A DNA stretch of 64,000 nucleotides from the NCBI GenBank assembly GCA_035578175.1, contig JAQMRL010000002.1, positions 133,426,171-133,490,170 on the forward strand, read 5' to 3'. Below are positions 36,420-48,705 of the stretch, piece after piece. The stretch comes from Catonia carolina (lineage: Eukaryota > Arthropoda > Insecta > Hemiptera > Achilidae). A program made the position numbers and the translations under genes. The notes below the pieces were generated by a model. That model ran no database searches. It was not told the DNA's origin and saw only the letters and a list, made by a program, of their open reading frames with translations. How positions within the stretch are numbered: position 1 is the stretch's first letter; every line of letters begins with the position of its first letter.

Positions 36420-37624
36420 ATTTTCAGCCGTTAACTTATGGAGTATTTGAGTACAGAAAAGGGATGTTATCATAACATACAGCGTATGGATGTAATAAAA
36501 ATTCCCTGCATAGTTGATGAATGCATACTAAAAGATAGAAGAAGTTTGTGACGACTCATGAAACGTTGGAAAGACAAATTCCAACAAGGGAATTTGTAAT
36601 AACGTAGTAGGTTCCTTCCTAAATTATGAGGAAAACATAAAAAAATTTTCCGCTTAAAATTTACCGATGAATTCACTTGTTCCATGCAGGAAAATATTCA
36701 CAGTACTTTCATTTTTTCATTGATTAGCATTTACGTTTTATTACATCATCCTAATGTTTAATTACCGCTAATCTAAAATTAAATTTTGTTCCACGTTAAA
36801 AATATTTATTTGTTGGAAAGAATTTAGAATAAATAAAAAGAAGACTTTGACCTATTTACTTGCATATAGAGTTCATTGACTAGTGCCAACACTAGTATAA
36901 AAAACCCAATAAAATTTTAAACACAAAATACGATACCAAATATGTCCTTGACGGGTTTTTTTTGTTTTTGAATCATCGTTGAAATAGATATTGCAAAAAT
37001 AAAACAATCTAATAATATTTTAACTGTAGTAAAAAATCTAGTAAAAAGTTGAAAATCTAGTTGTTCTAAATGAATAGTAATAAATTACTCGATTAATCAG
37101 TTCGTATGTCATTTAATTAAAATTCTAGTAAATGAACAGTTTTCACAATAATCAAGTTAAATTTCTTGTAGTAATTTCGCACAGCATTATTGTAAATTAC
37201 AGGTTTTGTCTTAACTTACCCCAATTCTCCATTAAGCAGTTTTAGTATGACATAGATTTAATTACAAGTATAATTCAGTTGCAGTGATTTAAAATGTATC
37301 ATGGAAGATGGAAGTATCGAGTTTTATTATAAACCAAGTTTTATTTTCCTACGTGATAGGAAAGCGAAATACAGAAAGTTACATTCTAAAATTATATTTT
37401 ATGAGATTACTGACTTTTATCGAATTGAATATATTTTAAATAAAAAATAATTCTCTCACTTAATTTTACAGAAACTAGAAAAGAATTATTGGAAAACTTC
37501 CGATACTCTTGTATCTTTCTGATGAATAATTAGCTTATATTGCGTTAATATTATAGGTTTACATTTCATTTATTTGAAAACAAAAATACTTGTTACTTAT
37601 CTTTAAGTTCTTTAGAATGAAAAT

Positions 37625-38819
37625 TTTTAAGAAAGGCAATCGGAGGGATTGCAACAACTACCGAGGTATCTCCCTGTTGAATGTGGGATATAAGCTGTTT
37701 TCAAAAATAATTACTAATCGACTCAAGGGAATAGGTGAAGCATTGCTGAGTGAAGAGCAGTGTGGTTTTAGAGTGGGCCGGACGTGTATGGACAGTGTTT
37801 TTTCGGTAAAGAGAATAATTGAGAAGCAACGGGAATTTAACCGTGAAACACACATGGCATTCATAGATTTTGAAAAAGCGTTTGATAGGGTGGATCGCAG
37901 CAAGCTTTGGATGATTCTGGGGGAAATAGGGTGCCCACCGCATCTGATCAGGGTGATCAAGTCTGTATACAAAAACACGAGGATAACCGTTAACACAGGG
38001 GTGAAACGTTTAGAGGAATTTGTTATTAATAGGGGTGTCAGACAAGGGTGTAGCCTATCACCTACATTATTTAATATGTATTTTGACTACATTTTTAAAA
38101 TTTGGAAACGCAACGTTGACCCGGGTGTACGATTAGGCAGAGACTGCTACATAAATGCAATGCTTTTTGCTGAAGATCTGTGGTTGGTTCAGGAATCGGA
38201 GGATGCACTCCAAAAATCTGTATATATCCTGGATAAATTGTGTGAAGATTTCAATCTCAGAATTTCCGCCACGAAAACCAAGGTAATGGCATTCAAGGGG
38301 AAATATCCGGTCCGATCTAAAATTGTCATAAACGATGCGATCGTGGAGCAGGTGTCCAATTTTAGTTACTTGGGATGTGACGTAGGAGTAGACTTGGATT
38401 TAGACATCGAGCGGAAGATCAGTAAGTTCCAAAGGATTTGTGGCACAATCAATAGAACATTGCATAACAGGGCCAGACCTGACACAATTATGAAGTTTTA
38501 CAAGGTAATGGCAACTCCCATAATAATGTATGGGAGTGAAGCGTGGGTGCCCACGAAGAGAAATGTTCAAAGGATCCAAGCAGCGGAGATGAGATTCCTG
38601 CGACGAGTTAAGGGATGCTCACGGTTGGATAAAGTGCGGAATCCCGATATAAGAAAGGAGCTCCAAGTCTACTGCCTGAATGAGAAGATTGAGGGGTATC
38701 GCGGGCGATGGAGGGGACACCTGGACAGAATGCCGAATAACAGAATACCTCTCCAAGTACACCGTTATGCACCGGTTGGACGGAGAGATGTGGGACGACC
38801 TCGCAAGGCATGGATGTGA
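37625..38819 (+). CDS. Reverse transcriptase fragment of RTE-like LINE ORF2 (altered FAED box)
   Basis: The frame is open to a TGA at 38817-38819; the coding part of the element starts FKKGNRRDCNNYRGISLL. The upstream Met codons at 37590 and 37617 lie in flanking host DNA, so they are not the true start. Counting from 37590: motif A FIDFEKAFD at 91-99, GVRQGCSLSP at 149-158, and the active-site box reads FAED (193-196) where FADD is expected, so the first catalytic aspartate is replaced by glutamate. The C-terminal landmarks QAAEMRFLRR, RWRGHLDRMP and GRRDVGRPRKAW are intact. The family copies its own RNA into DNA at target nicks. This copy lacks the endonuclease and is probably inactive on two counts. 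GC content is clearly above the flanks, which suggests a young insertion. Confidence 0.85.
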
Positions 38820-38890
38820 GCTGGGAGTTTCAAGTTTGTGAGTTCGGAACAGGCGACTGCCTAAACCTTGAAGGAAGAAGAAGAAGAAGA
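37625..38890 (+). mobile_element. RTE-like LINE, 5'-truncated, with target-site duplication
   Basis: 1.27-kb insertion bounded by AGAATGAAAAT at 37614-37624 and 38891-38901, and ending in a (GAA)n tail (about 38870-38893). A microsatellite-like 3' tail instead of poly(A) is typical of RTE- and some CR1-type elements. Because the tail's last GAA units blend into the duplication, the exact right edge is uncertain by 1-3 bp. The endonuclease half is absent. Confidence 0.85.
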
Positions 38891-38996
38891 AGAATGAAAA
38901 TAACTTTAATTGAGAGAAATATTGAAGTCACATATAGTGGGTAAAGTCAGAAAATCATACTTTTGATAAATAAAAGAACTTCATCGATATTAAAAA

Positions 38997-39111
38997 TACT
39001 TTTTCACTCATTGAGGAACGCAACGGTCAACCAGCTCACTCCTCGTTTTACTATGTATATGCTTTAGAGGTTGAAACTAGCCTTTCGGCTGGTGAACTAA
39101 AAAACAATAAC
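38997..39111 (+). mobile_element. S2 short interspersed repeat, 3' third only
   Basis: Matches only the end of S2: TTTTTCACTCATTGAGGAACG, CTCACTCCTCGTTTTACT, CCTTTCGGCTGGTGA.CTAAA and an AACAATAAC tail. Strongly 5'-truncated; lies 100 bp after the RTE-like element. Confidence 0.75.
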
Positions 39112-41212
39112 CTGATTTTTTTATTTAAACGAACAACTACTGTAGTTATTAATTAATCTTTTAAGAAAACCGACTAAGTTCTTGTTTAAAAAATGAAACT
39201 AAGGAAAAAATAATTTTACGAACTGTAAGTTTTTAATTCAATAAATGATAACCCTATTAAGGTTAATTAGTTCTTTTCTCTGTTGTTAATTCCTGGAAAG
39301 AATAAATAAACGAATGTGGCGTAAAGTATAGACAACATCTGTATGAAATATAACATAATATAGAAATCCGATACACTTATTTGGCTGCTATTGCTTTTTT
39401 TTCAAAATTTAGCATCATTTTAATGCAATATACGTCAACCTCTGAATAGTTTTTATTTTATTTTCTATTAACTATGTACTTATTTATTTTTTTAGCTTAT
39501 TTTTTCATGATAATCATCGGTGTAAAAATCTATTTATTGTTTTATGAAGGACAGATTATTGATAAATCTGTAACAAAAAAAAGTGTAGAGTGACTAAAAC
39601 TGTGTTTTTACAGAAATTTTAGAAACATTCCATAATATTATTTCGTTACAATATTTAATTCACATTTCTTTATACTTTTGTATTAAACAGATTTTACCAT
39701 TATGAAATTTTCACTTGAAAGAAATACCAACAGCGTGACCTTACTGATAATCCTGTTATATACTTGGTGGATGTTACACAATATTTATGTGAATACATGT
39801 GTATTTTTGTTGGAACAAGAATTGTTTGCCTACTATTGTCAACTATCCAAATTAAAATCAAACAAGTAAAGAGGAATGTTATTTTTTGTACACATATCTA
39901 TTATCTTAATGTACGGTGTTTAAATGAACATTCCAGTGGTTAATAAAAACATAACTGCTGTTTTTTTTTGCATTTCTTGTTACTTATGTGTAAAACGTTT
40001 GTCGGACAATAATGATGGACATAGATGTTGTATTGTTTACAAAATAAAAATCACAGTTTGTTTGTTATTTATACAGCGGTTTGAAAACTGCTTTTTGGTT
40101 AGAATATATTAAAGTTAAATGCTGAGAGTTGGATGAACGTGACCTTTTATCTAGTTTTAACAAAGCCAATATTCGAAACATTATTACTGTAAATAAAATT
40201 ATGTTTGTGTTAGTATGGTAAATTATTTACATTTAGAACTGAATTTGAGACTATTTTCAAAAGAAATTTAATACAAAAAAACTCTTAAGAAAAGCTTTTG
40301 TAGGTATTTTATCCTACGTATGTATTTGTATCAGTAATTAAACCCGTGCTGAAATTATTTTTAGTCTCGAGAGGTAGCTTTAGATGGGTTTACAAACATC
40401 ATAGAAGGAATGAAAGTTACTATTATTTTTAATGTAAGCCGAGTTTTGAAATTGTATTTGTTTGGGAACTTAGAAAAACATATTACTGAAGAGTAGTTAT
40501 CTTTTTACTTCTTAGGCAAGTGGTCTAATCGTAAATTTTTGTCGTCTGTTTTTTGTTCCATTCCTAAGGAATTTCAGTTTTCTAACCAAGAAGTTAAAGA
40601 TTAGTGATGAGTGAATGAATCAGGCAGTCAGTGGGAACTTTCTCATCTAAAAGCAGATAGATTTTGCATGTTGTAATTATTCTTATATTAATTGAAAAAT
40701 ATATTACCAGAATTTTAACTACAATATTTTCTTTTAAAAATAACAATCAGATTTGCGGGAAAAAATGACATGGACAAATATAAGGTAAATTGTATAAACT
40801 CCCAGTAAAGATTCTTTTACAAAAGGTAAATACTGTTTAAATTATTCATTTAATACAATGAAGCTAATTAAAAAAAAAACACAGGTATATACCTACTATA
40901 TTTATATATTTACTACAATATTTAGAGACTGAAACATATTGTAGCTAAAATTTCTAAAATATTGTTCGGTGAAAGAAAATTTAGTTTTGTTTATATATAT
41001 TTTAAGTAAGTACTTACAAAATGTTCTTAATACAAATAAACAAATCTTCTATCCATTACATGCTTTATTTATGACTGTAAAAATTGTAGTAAATGCAATG
41101 ATGATGATGTTGTTAAGTGGCTTGGTAGGCATGAGAGGAGCCCCATTGGTGCCTCCTAATAAATAATTAAAATCTTCTAAATTTCAAATAAATTTAATTT
41201 CTTTGATTTAGC
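39112..41212. other. No gene recognised
   Basis: AT-rich. Open frames at 39924 and 40969 are short and lack any similarity I can name. Confidence 0.4.
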
Positions 41213-41400
41213 AGGTTTCTACTACAGCGTCTTTTTAGGCGTCTTAAAGAGGTTTTTAGGTAGATGTTAGTTGGAAAGTGATCGTGTAAGTGAGTTACAC
41301 GTCCTTGTGACTTGTGAAAAAGTTTCTAAAGTGACCGATAGAATTTAGGATGAAAGGTATTTACAAACCTGTGCGTAAGGTTTTATTATGGTGTTTAATT
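41213..41400 (-). pseudogene. LINE 3' fragment, minus strand
   Basis: Homologous to 30008-30180 (shared CTTTTTAGGCGT-like, TGAAAGGTATTTACAAA and GTAAGGTTTTATTA). By that link it is the C-terminal end of a LINE on the minus strand. It stands back to back with a plus-strand LINE piece starting about 41436. Confidence 0.5.
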
Positions 41401-41435
41401 TAACCCTAAATTAGAACTTAACGTTTAGAACTTAA

Positions 41436-41990
41436 CCGCCGCCAGAAGCTACTCTTCTGCTTAATTGACCCTCGATCAAGATTGAACCTCCGCTCCAAGA
41501 TTTTAGTATACAAATCCCTATTAAGACCAATCTGGACTTATGGTGTCCAGCTCTTTGGATAGCGGCAGAGAGTAATTAAAAGTTAATCCAGGCCTTTCAA
41601 TCAAAACTCTTAAGACTTGCTTCTGGCGCTCCTTTTTATGTAAGCAATAAAACCCTCCACGACGATTTCAAAATTCTTACAGTAAAGGAACTAACCGCGT
41701 CCTTGTATAGTACATTTTACGAAAGACTAGATGACAATCCAAACCAACTAGCCCGTTATCTAGCTACTAGGAACTTCCCAACTGTGCGTCGTTTAAAGCG
41801 AAAATGGAGTAGAGACCTCTTGGTCTGAATAACGGACAATATTTGAAGTTTTGAACGAAGAATGTATCACTGGGTACCTCTTCTCTTTAAAGTGAAATTC
41901 CCCACCGCCATTTAAATATCAAATACGGAAGTTGTGCAGCTCAATGTACAGTACCGTAATAAAAAAAATAAAAGTCAAAAAACCCTAAAT
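41436..41990 (+). pseudogene. LINE C-terminus with 3' UTR (third subfamily)
   Basis: Frames read RRQKLLFCLIDPRSRLNL, KILVYKSLLRPIWTYGVQLFG. Then, after one frameshift, an open stretch reads FQSKLLRLASGAPFYVSNKT, LTASLYSTFYERLDDNPNQL, RRLKRKWSRDLLV and a stop at 41826-41828. The 3' UTR ends near an A-rich run at 41960-41985. Homologous to the more decayed copy at 45230-45730, including the UTR (GTGC..CT.A.TG..CAGTAC.GTA). Confidence 0.7.
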
Positions 41991-43114
41991 TAACAAAATT
42001 TAAAAATTATGAAAGAAATAATTTTATTTTCGTAAACTTACTTCCAGACTTCTGTTTTCATTTGTACTCTTTAACGTCAGTGAAATTCAAGGCTTAGAAA
42101 AACGAAAGTTTCTTTACATAAAAATATGATATTAATTCTCATAATTTTCTCCGAAGTAGTATTTTAATTTTTTAGCATTAATTAGGTTACCTATTATGGG
42201 AATTATTAATAGAATCTTCCAACGTATTAAAACTCAGGATGTTACTAAATATGGCAAAACATAATTGAGTAATTTTACTGATGTGGCCTACTGTTTCCGT
42301 AATTTATTTCCAACGGATCATTAAAACTATGAGTTATAACTACTCTGAAAAATTTCTTCAGTATTTTAATTTTGTCTTAACTTTAGTTATAATTTATTAT
42401 TAAAGATGTTCATTTTATAAATTATAATATTAAATCTTTAAACTAAAAAATAATATTTTTATTTATTTACTTTTTGTACTGGTAAAGAAGTTATCTTCAT
42501 TGATATTTTAGGAAATTAATTTTTTTAGATGAAGTGACAGATTGTAAAGTAATTATTATTTTGTGGTTTCATAATATTTTTCATCTTAATTTTACGGTAC
42601 ACTTAGACTACTTAACACAATAATAATTGAACTTGTCTAGAAAGCTGTAATGTTATACGGACCCATTCGGAAATTACACAATATTATTTTACACTAATAA
42701 ATATTATAAACGATCTTGTGTTACGATCTGGTCAGACTTATAGCGGCTTCTTTCTACTCCTGTCTTGTCCTAGTATCTTCTGTCTTTGTCTGGTAAAATT
42801 TTATTACTTATAAACTTGTCTACTAACGGAACTTATTCTTTGATGATAAGTTACGGTCTGGTACCAATAAAATTAATAAAAAATATTATTATTTCTTGAA
42901 GTGCTTCGGTAAGTAAATTAAAAAAGAATACAAGATACAAAATTAAAATGCTGTTCCATAAGTTACAGAGGTTTTCAATTGCAAAACTGATAGACATTTA
43001 AAAAAATATGTCTAATAGAATGACCATATAGGCTACGAGGCAGTAATAAAACCTATGGGATCCAGTTGTGAACCCCATAGCAAAACCGTTTTACAATAAG
43101 CGAATTCAGATCGA
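41991..43114. other. No gene recognised
   Basis: AT-rich, no supported feature. Confidence 0.4.
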
Positions 43115-43821
43115 ACAAATGAATTCAAATCGCAGCACATGACGTTTACTCTTAGACGACAAAACTGCCCAACCGTTTACATTAATAATATTCCGCTACC
43201 TCACACTACTCAAACACGCTATTTAGACTTACACTTGGACAGAAAACTTACATGGAACGCACATGTTACACACACACGCCACAAACTGAAAACCCGCTTC
43301 TATCAACTGAAACCCTTACTCGATAGACGTTTTAAATTAAACATGCCACACAAGTTAACAATCTACAAGACAGTCTTGAGACCAATCTGGACATATGGAG
43401 TTCAACTTTGGGGATCTGCTAAACCTTCACACACGAAACGTATACAAGCGATTCAGAACAATATTCTATGAATGATAACACAATGCCCCTTTTACATCAC
43501 AAACTCAATGTTGCACAAAGACTTACAAATACCATACGTAATTAATGTCGCAAAACAACAATGCAAGACGATGCATGACAAATTTGAAATACATGACAAC
43601 CCTAACATACAAAACATGTACACTAGGGCGATACCGAGTGCTCAGTGCAGACGTTTGAAGCGCCTCTGGCCAAGAGATCTTCTTGGTCAACTGTATAACT
43701 GTGGTGATGACTGCACGCTCCTTTAAGTAAATCAAGTTTTGGAACATTAGCTTCACATTTAGAAATTGTTGTATTAATATAATAACAGATACTAAATTTC
43801 AATTAAACGTGGCGAAAAAAA
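43115..43821 (+). mobile_element. Jockey-like LINE, copy 2 (shorter 5' truncation product)
   Basis: Nearly identical to 4420-5115: starts in the AAATCGCA.CA.ATGACG region after the RT palm, runs through the C-terminus and the same 3' UTR (AACATTAGCTTCACATTTAG), and ends in a short A run. No clear target-site duplication found. Confidence 0.85.
43139..43726 (+). pseudogene. Jockey-like ORF2 C-terminus with a nonsense change
   Basis: Same frame as copy 1 from MTFTLRRQNC onward, but a CGA codon has become TGA at 43469-43471, splitting it into two open pieces (43139-43471 and 43472-43726). Near the end the copy-1 stop TAG is changed, so the frame runs on to 43724-43726. It has no RT palm or endonuclease and no function is expected. 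Confidence 0.8.
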
Positions 43822-45229
43822 TATCATCCTAAACAAAGTACTAGTATAATTTCTAACTATTTATTAACGTTCGGTTTATGTTACAAACGATACCCTTCAA
43901 AATTATTTACAATTCCCGTACATTTTTAATCTGGCTATACGTAATATACTACAAAACTTTTCATAAAAGATTTATGTAAATTGTTTTTTAAATGTAAATA
44001 AAATTCCGTTTATACAGTTAATGGGTAAACTGTACTTGTGTACTGTTGCTCCATATCTGTTGTGTATTACAATCGTTATTTTATATTTTTTTTGTCTTGA
44101 AATTTTGGCTAAATTCATTATAAGTCAGTTACTGAAATATTTTTACAATCTACCATCATTTTTTTTTTAAATTTCTACAATAAAATATATTTTCATATAA
44201 TTAAGCCTATAACAATTTATTTGGCTTTTTAAAGGCTTTGATACAACATTTTTCGGTTAATAATACAATCCTGTTATTAAAATGTATAAATAAAAAATTT
44301 TGAATCAATGTTTTTAAAATAAGTGATTAAATTTCAAGCGTTGTTGTTTCCTTTGTACAAAGCTAAAAGTTGAGAGAAAATGAGAGAAAGTTTACTAGAG
44401 TTATTTTATATTTAAAATAAATGATCTGTGATGTTATTTTTTTTTAATAAGACAGTTTTAATCTGAGTTAAATGTTTAAAATACTCAAGTAACGTGTCTT
44501 TTTATGTGCTTAATTTTTATTCATTCATAAAATAATTTTGTAACGAGCGGAAATTTTAATGTTCTGTGACATTAATTTTAGAACATTATGAAATGTATTC
44601 TTCTTTAGTATTACGGTAACAATAAATACATTTTCTAGAAATATATTAAGATTGTTGTCGATTAAAATTATTGTACTTTTGTAATAAATATAGTTATTTT
44701 AACTGAATTTTTAAATTAAAACTATTATTCGAGTTTTGTTTTGTGAACATGAAAGAGGGATGTAAAACTGATATTAACGTTGTAGTTATGACTTCAGAAG
44801 GATGTAAACACAATAAGTTGTTCCACGTAACGACTCTTAAGTCTGTGTGTAAGCCGATTATGTAAGTATTCATCGGTGTCGACTTAAAAGTATTTATGAA
44901 GCTATTTAATTGCTGGGCAATAAACATCCGTTCATTATGATATGCGTTTAATGTGATAAAGAAATATAATAATTTTTATAATCGTGCCTTATGACTGATT
45001 GCGTAGTTGACACAGTTTCTTTTGTCGTTGTTCAATTGCCGATTCATTTCGAGGTAGTTGAACGACTCTAATATATCATTTACACATAACAATATAAAAC
45101 ATGTAGATTCATATTATTACTAATGTGGTACTAATTAATTCCAAAATACCACTTGGCGAAAGTAATGCGTTTTTCTGAGTTGAGGATTGGTAAATGACTA
45201 ACTTGGATGTATCATTTGAAAACAAAACT
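43822..45229. other. No gene recognised
   Basis: AT-rich. A 77-codon minus-strand frame (44927..44694) is unsupported. Confidence 0.4.
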
Positions 45230-45730
45230 CTTAGAGTCGAACTTCTCTTCTGCATAATTAAAATTTCGTACTAAAATGAAAGGTTTGGAAAACCTCTCCT
45301 TGAAGTAACAGAAAGCAATAACTATCAGTCTAAATTGTTAAGACTTCCTTCAATCTTTCATTTACTTTAATGTCAGCTATCAGACCAAGTATCAGATAAA
45401 GGTTTCAAATTTATTCTTGCTCCAAATGAACTAGTCACGTCACTTTATTGTAAATTTCATTATTGACTAAATAAGTATTAATGTAGTTAACCTATTACCA
45501 GGAAATATTCAACCGTATGAAATCTGAAGTAGATGTGAAGCAGAGATCTCCTAATCTGAATAACGCGAATCACGATAGTTTCTACTTGAAAGTGTAACGA
45601 TATATACTTCTATATCTTTCTTGTAAAAAATTATAAATAGTTTGTTAAATAATCTTAAATACCATATACACTACATGGGAATTGTGCCTCTAAGTGCTCA
45701 GTACGGTACCTAAAGTCAAGGATTAAACTA
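45230..45730 (+). pseudogene. LINE C-terminus, decayed copy of the 41436 subfamily
   Basis: Reads FKFILAPNELVTSLYCKFHY, then INLLPGN-like debris and a final SRDLL-like end near 45550. The 3' UTR block ATTGTGCCTCTAAGTGCTCA matches 41935-41955. Many stops. Confidence 0.6.
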
Positions 45731-45825
45731 TACTGGAAAATCTTCCGATTACTAATTTATTTTTTTATAAGATTTTTTTAGTTTTACTTTTTTATGAAAG
45801 AAAGAAATCTATGGTAAATAGAATA

Positions 45826-46130
45826 TGACCACCGGGTTGGTCTAGAGGTAAAGCCGTCGTCGCGATTCAACTGTTTCAAAGACGAATATTCCTGGTTCAC
45901 GTCCTTGTAAAGGTAGTTACTTTTATACAGATTTGAATACTATAGAAGCTGTTACCGGTGTACTTTAATGGTTGGGGTTCACTTAACCATACTCTTTCAG
46001 AAATGTTCGGCATGGATCTGTACAAGATTACAACTTATTTACACGTCATACACATCATCCTTATCTCATGGGGTTATGAGGTTATTGATTTGAATTGAAC
46101 AGATTGCAACGTGCACACATTAGGAATAAA
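45826..46130 (+). mobile_element. S1 tRNA-derived SINE, full length
   Basis: Starts GACCACCGGGTTGG and has an A-box-like TTGGTCTAGAGG (45837-45848) and a B box GGTTCACGTCC (45894-45904), spaced like an internal RNA polymerase III promoter. The body follows with AACCATACTCTTTCAG and ATGGATCTGTACAAGATTACA, and the tail is ACGTGCACACATTAGG then A-rich. The tRNA head has no acceptor-stem symmetry, so this is a SINE, not a tRNA gene. Confidence 0.8.
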
Positions 46131-47439
46131 AAAGTTCTGTAAATTCTTAGAAAATGTTTCAGATTTGATGTTTGAAAACTTAATCTTGTATAAGCGTCTA
46201 ACGTCGTATTAAAAATTTACTTTTAACTACCACTGAATTTGGAACTTCATCTGGAGGACAGACCTACCACAACTATCTCAAACCTTTAATCTACTGTAAA
46301 AGAACTAGTAATGTCTTTTTAAATTTCATAGTCGATTGAATATAGGGTCATTACTTTTTACAGGTTTCTTTTTTACGGTGGGTAGGCCTATCTTGTATCA
46401 GTTATTAATTTCCGAGAAAAAATTCAGAATTACGGAACACTTTGGGTGAGAATATTGAAAGGGTATGTAGCAATGGCATTTGAAGGCTCTGACAGATAAT
46501 TATTTTTAAATAGGAAAATGACAGATTGTCTTGCAATTTAACCTGAACATGTCGTAAATATTAAAATATTTATGAGAAAGACAATGTTAATTTAGTAACT
46601 GAAATTATGAAATGTATGATATGACGGTAATTTAATTGATTGTATTTAATCGCTGATAAGTAATATTTTTCGTAATATGCTAATATCGCCTAGTTAAATA
46701 ATTTTGAGTTTGATGTCGTCTACATGCAATATTTTATTTTTGGAATAGAATAATTAAGAATATTATAAAATTTCTAAATACCTTCGTACAATTCCTGCCG
46801 TAAATAAAATATGTTAAGCTTCATTAGTTTATGTTTCAACGGAAAATATTAATGTTTCCTATTTTGCAATTTAGAACCACTTGACAAAGTAGTGTGATAA
46901 TTTATCATTATATTTTAATAAATTGAAGTAAGTTAGGCTTAAAATTCATAAATAGTATTCTAAAAATAAAACAGATTGATAACCTTCACTGAGCAATAAT
47001 TATCATTTTACAAATCAATTTTACATGAATATAAAAGATTTCATAAATGAAAAAAGTCTGGTTTGAAACACTCACACGACTTTCTTTTGTCAGTGTAATT
47101 AATGAAAATATAACATACATAATGAAAATATAAGTCATTAATAAACAATGTAAAATGAAAAGCATAACCTAATTTTAATCATGAGTGAATTACGCAAAAT
47201 GAATATCAATTTCTGTTGGAGTTTTTTTAACGTACTTTTTTATTCTACTGTTAATTAAAACTACAAAGAGATGATTAAATTAGACGAGATGATGCAGATG
47301 ATCATCCACGTGACATTTCATATTTTTATTTGAGTATATCTGTTTATTGTATTTAATTTTTTAATTATTTGACTGTTATTTTTATAATGTGTTTAATTAA
47401 AATTTAGTCCTCTTGTATATATCTTCTTCATTTTCCTTT
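46131..47439. other. No gene recognised
   Basis: AT-rich, no supported feature. Confidence 0.4.
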
Positions 47440-47931
47440 TAACCTCTTTTTGAAAAAGTCAGATAGGTGTGGTGTATGCATTCTTAATAAAATCGTTTAT
47501 GTGTTTGTCAGTTTTTCTATGAAATAATCTGTAGTACTCCTTGATAATATTAATAACATAAGGAATTGCTGCACGGTTTTGTTACCCACTTACCAAGAGG
47601 AGTTGGTGATAACCCTGAGTACTTTAGATTGAGTTGTTTGTATAAGGGGCAAATTGCTGTTATCAATGGAACCTTATATTTGACAAGCGTATGACCAAAT
47701 AGGTTTTACAGTATACTTGTATACAGAAAGTCTCTATTTTAATTGTAAATAAGATGGTTTTCCAATAAAACCGTATAGAAGTTTTATTCTACTAGTCAAT
47801 ATTTGTTGTTTCATTTAGATATGGCTCGACCAGGTTAAGTGGTTTTTAAGTGTTAACTCCGATATATTTAACTTGATTTGATTGTAAAATTTCTGCGTTC
47901 TTTATGAAAGGTGGACACGTACCAGGACGGA
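47440..47931 (-). pseudogene. LINE C-terminus, minus strand
   Basis: Minus-strand frames give NQVKYIGVNT, SRIKLLYGFIGKPSYLQLK, YKYTVKPIWSYACQIWGSI, QSKVLRVITN and INDFIKNAYTTPI, the usual post-palm order of a Jockey-like ORF2. Several in-frame stops. Its low-coordinate end is near 47440; it abuts the S3 repeat. Confidence 0.65.
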
Positions 47932-48705
47932 GAAAAATCATTAATTAACGCCAAACTAAGCGCTGTAAAAGAAATGCTCGAAATAAAAGTTGTAGGTTTT
48001 TAATTTTTTACTACTTTAATTATATTCACTCATTTTCTAAACTACATAATATATGTTTTTTATTCTTAATTTGTGTACGTTGCAATCTGTTCAATTCAGA
48101 ACAATAAGCAACCCCATGACCCAATGAGATGAGGATGATGTGTATGACGTGTAAATGAGGTGTAGTCTTGTACAGACCCAGGCCGATAATTCCTGAGAGA
48201 GTATGGTTAATTGAACCCCAACCATCAAAGTACACCGGTAACCACTATCTAGTATTCAAATCCGTATAAAAGTAACTAACTTTACTAGGATTTGAACCAG
48301 AAACCTTCGTCTCCGAAAATCCGCTGTTAAACAGCTGATTTTGGCGACGACTTTACCACATAATATTATGGCCGTAATCTTAAAAATACTGTTTTTTTAC
48401 TACGAGAGCACAGCCTCCACGAATTTTACCAGACGAAATTGCAGAAGACGTTTTTGAGAAAATTTAAAACAATTGAAAAATTGCACGAATAAACTGCTAT
48501 TCCGTTGATCGATTATGATGAGAACGTTCATATTAGGTCCTCTTGTGGTACAAAGATCAATCTGTAAAAACATTTCTTTTGGGTTTAGGGTACCTGAAAA
48601 TGTGCATTTCCGGTGAGAACTCGATTTTGAAATATTGGCATGAAACAATACTTTCCTTCTATAAAGTTTATATAGGGCAAGAGAAAGTAATAAGAGGCAA
48701 TGAAA
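47932..48705. repeat. S3 unclassified dispersed repeat, copy 2, interrupted by an S1 SINE
   Basis: Two parts, 47932-48052 and 48358-48705, align consecutively with copy 1 at 20065-20640 (for example GAAATAAAAGTTGTAGG, then GTAATCTTAAAAATACTG, TTTTTGAGAAAATTT, TGCATTTCCGGTGAGAACTC). A SINE sits precisely between them. Relative to copy 1 an internal segment is missing after GTGGTACA. Confidence 0.65.
48053..48357 (-). mobile_element. S1 tRNA-derived SINE nested in S3, minus strand
   Basis: Flanked by ACATAATAT at 48044-48052 and 48358-48366, a 9-bp target-site duplication that is present once in the uninterrupted S3 alignment. In minus-strand sense it starts within the tRNA head (GTAAAGTCGTCGCC), has the B box GGTTCAAATCC, and ends ACGTACACAAATTAAGAATAAAAA. 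The A box is partly lost. Confidence 0.85.

Noticed and set aside
37658..37996. 112-codon minus-strand frame
   Set aside because: Antisense shadow of the RTE-like reverse transcriptase.
43523..43756. 77-codon minus-strand frame, repeated at 55647-55850
   Set aside because: Antisense shadow of the Jockey-like ORF2 C-terminus, repeated only because the LINE is.
48026..48235. 69-codon minus-strand frame
   Set aside because: Covered by the S1 SINE and its junction with S3; other S1 copies do not keep the frame.
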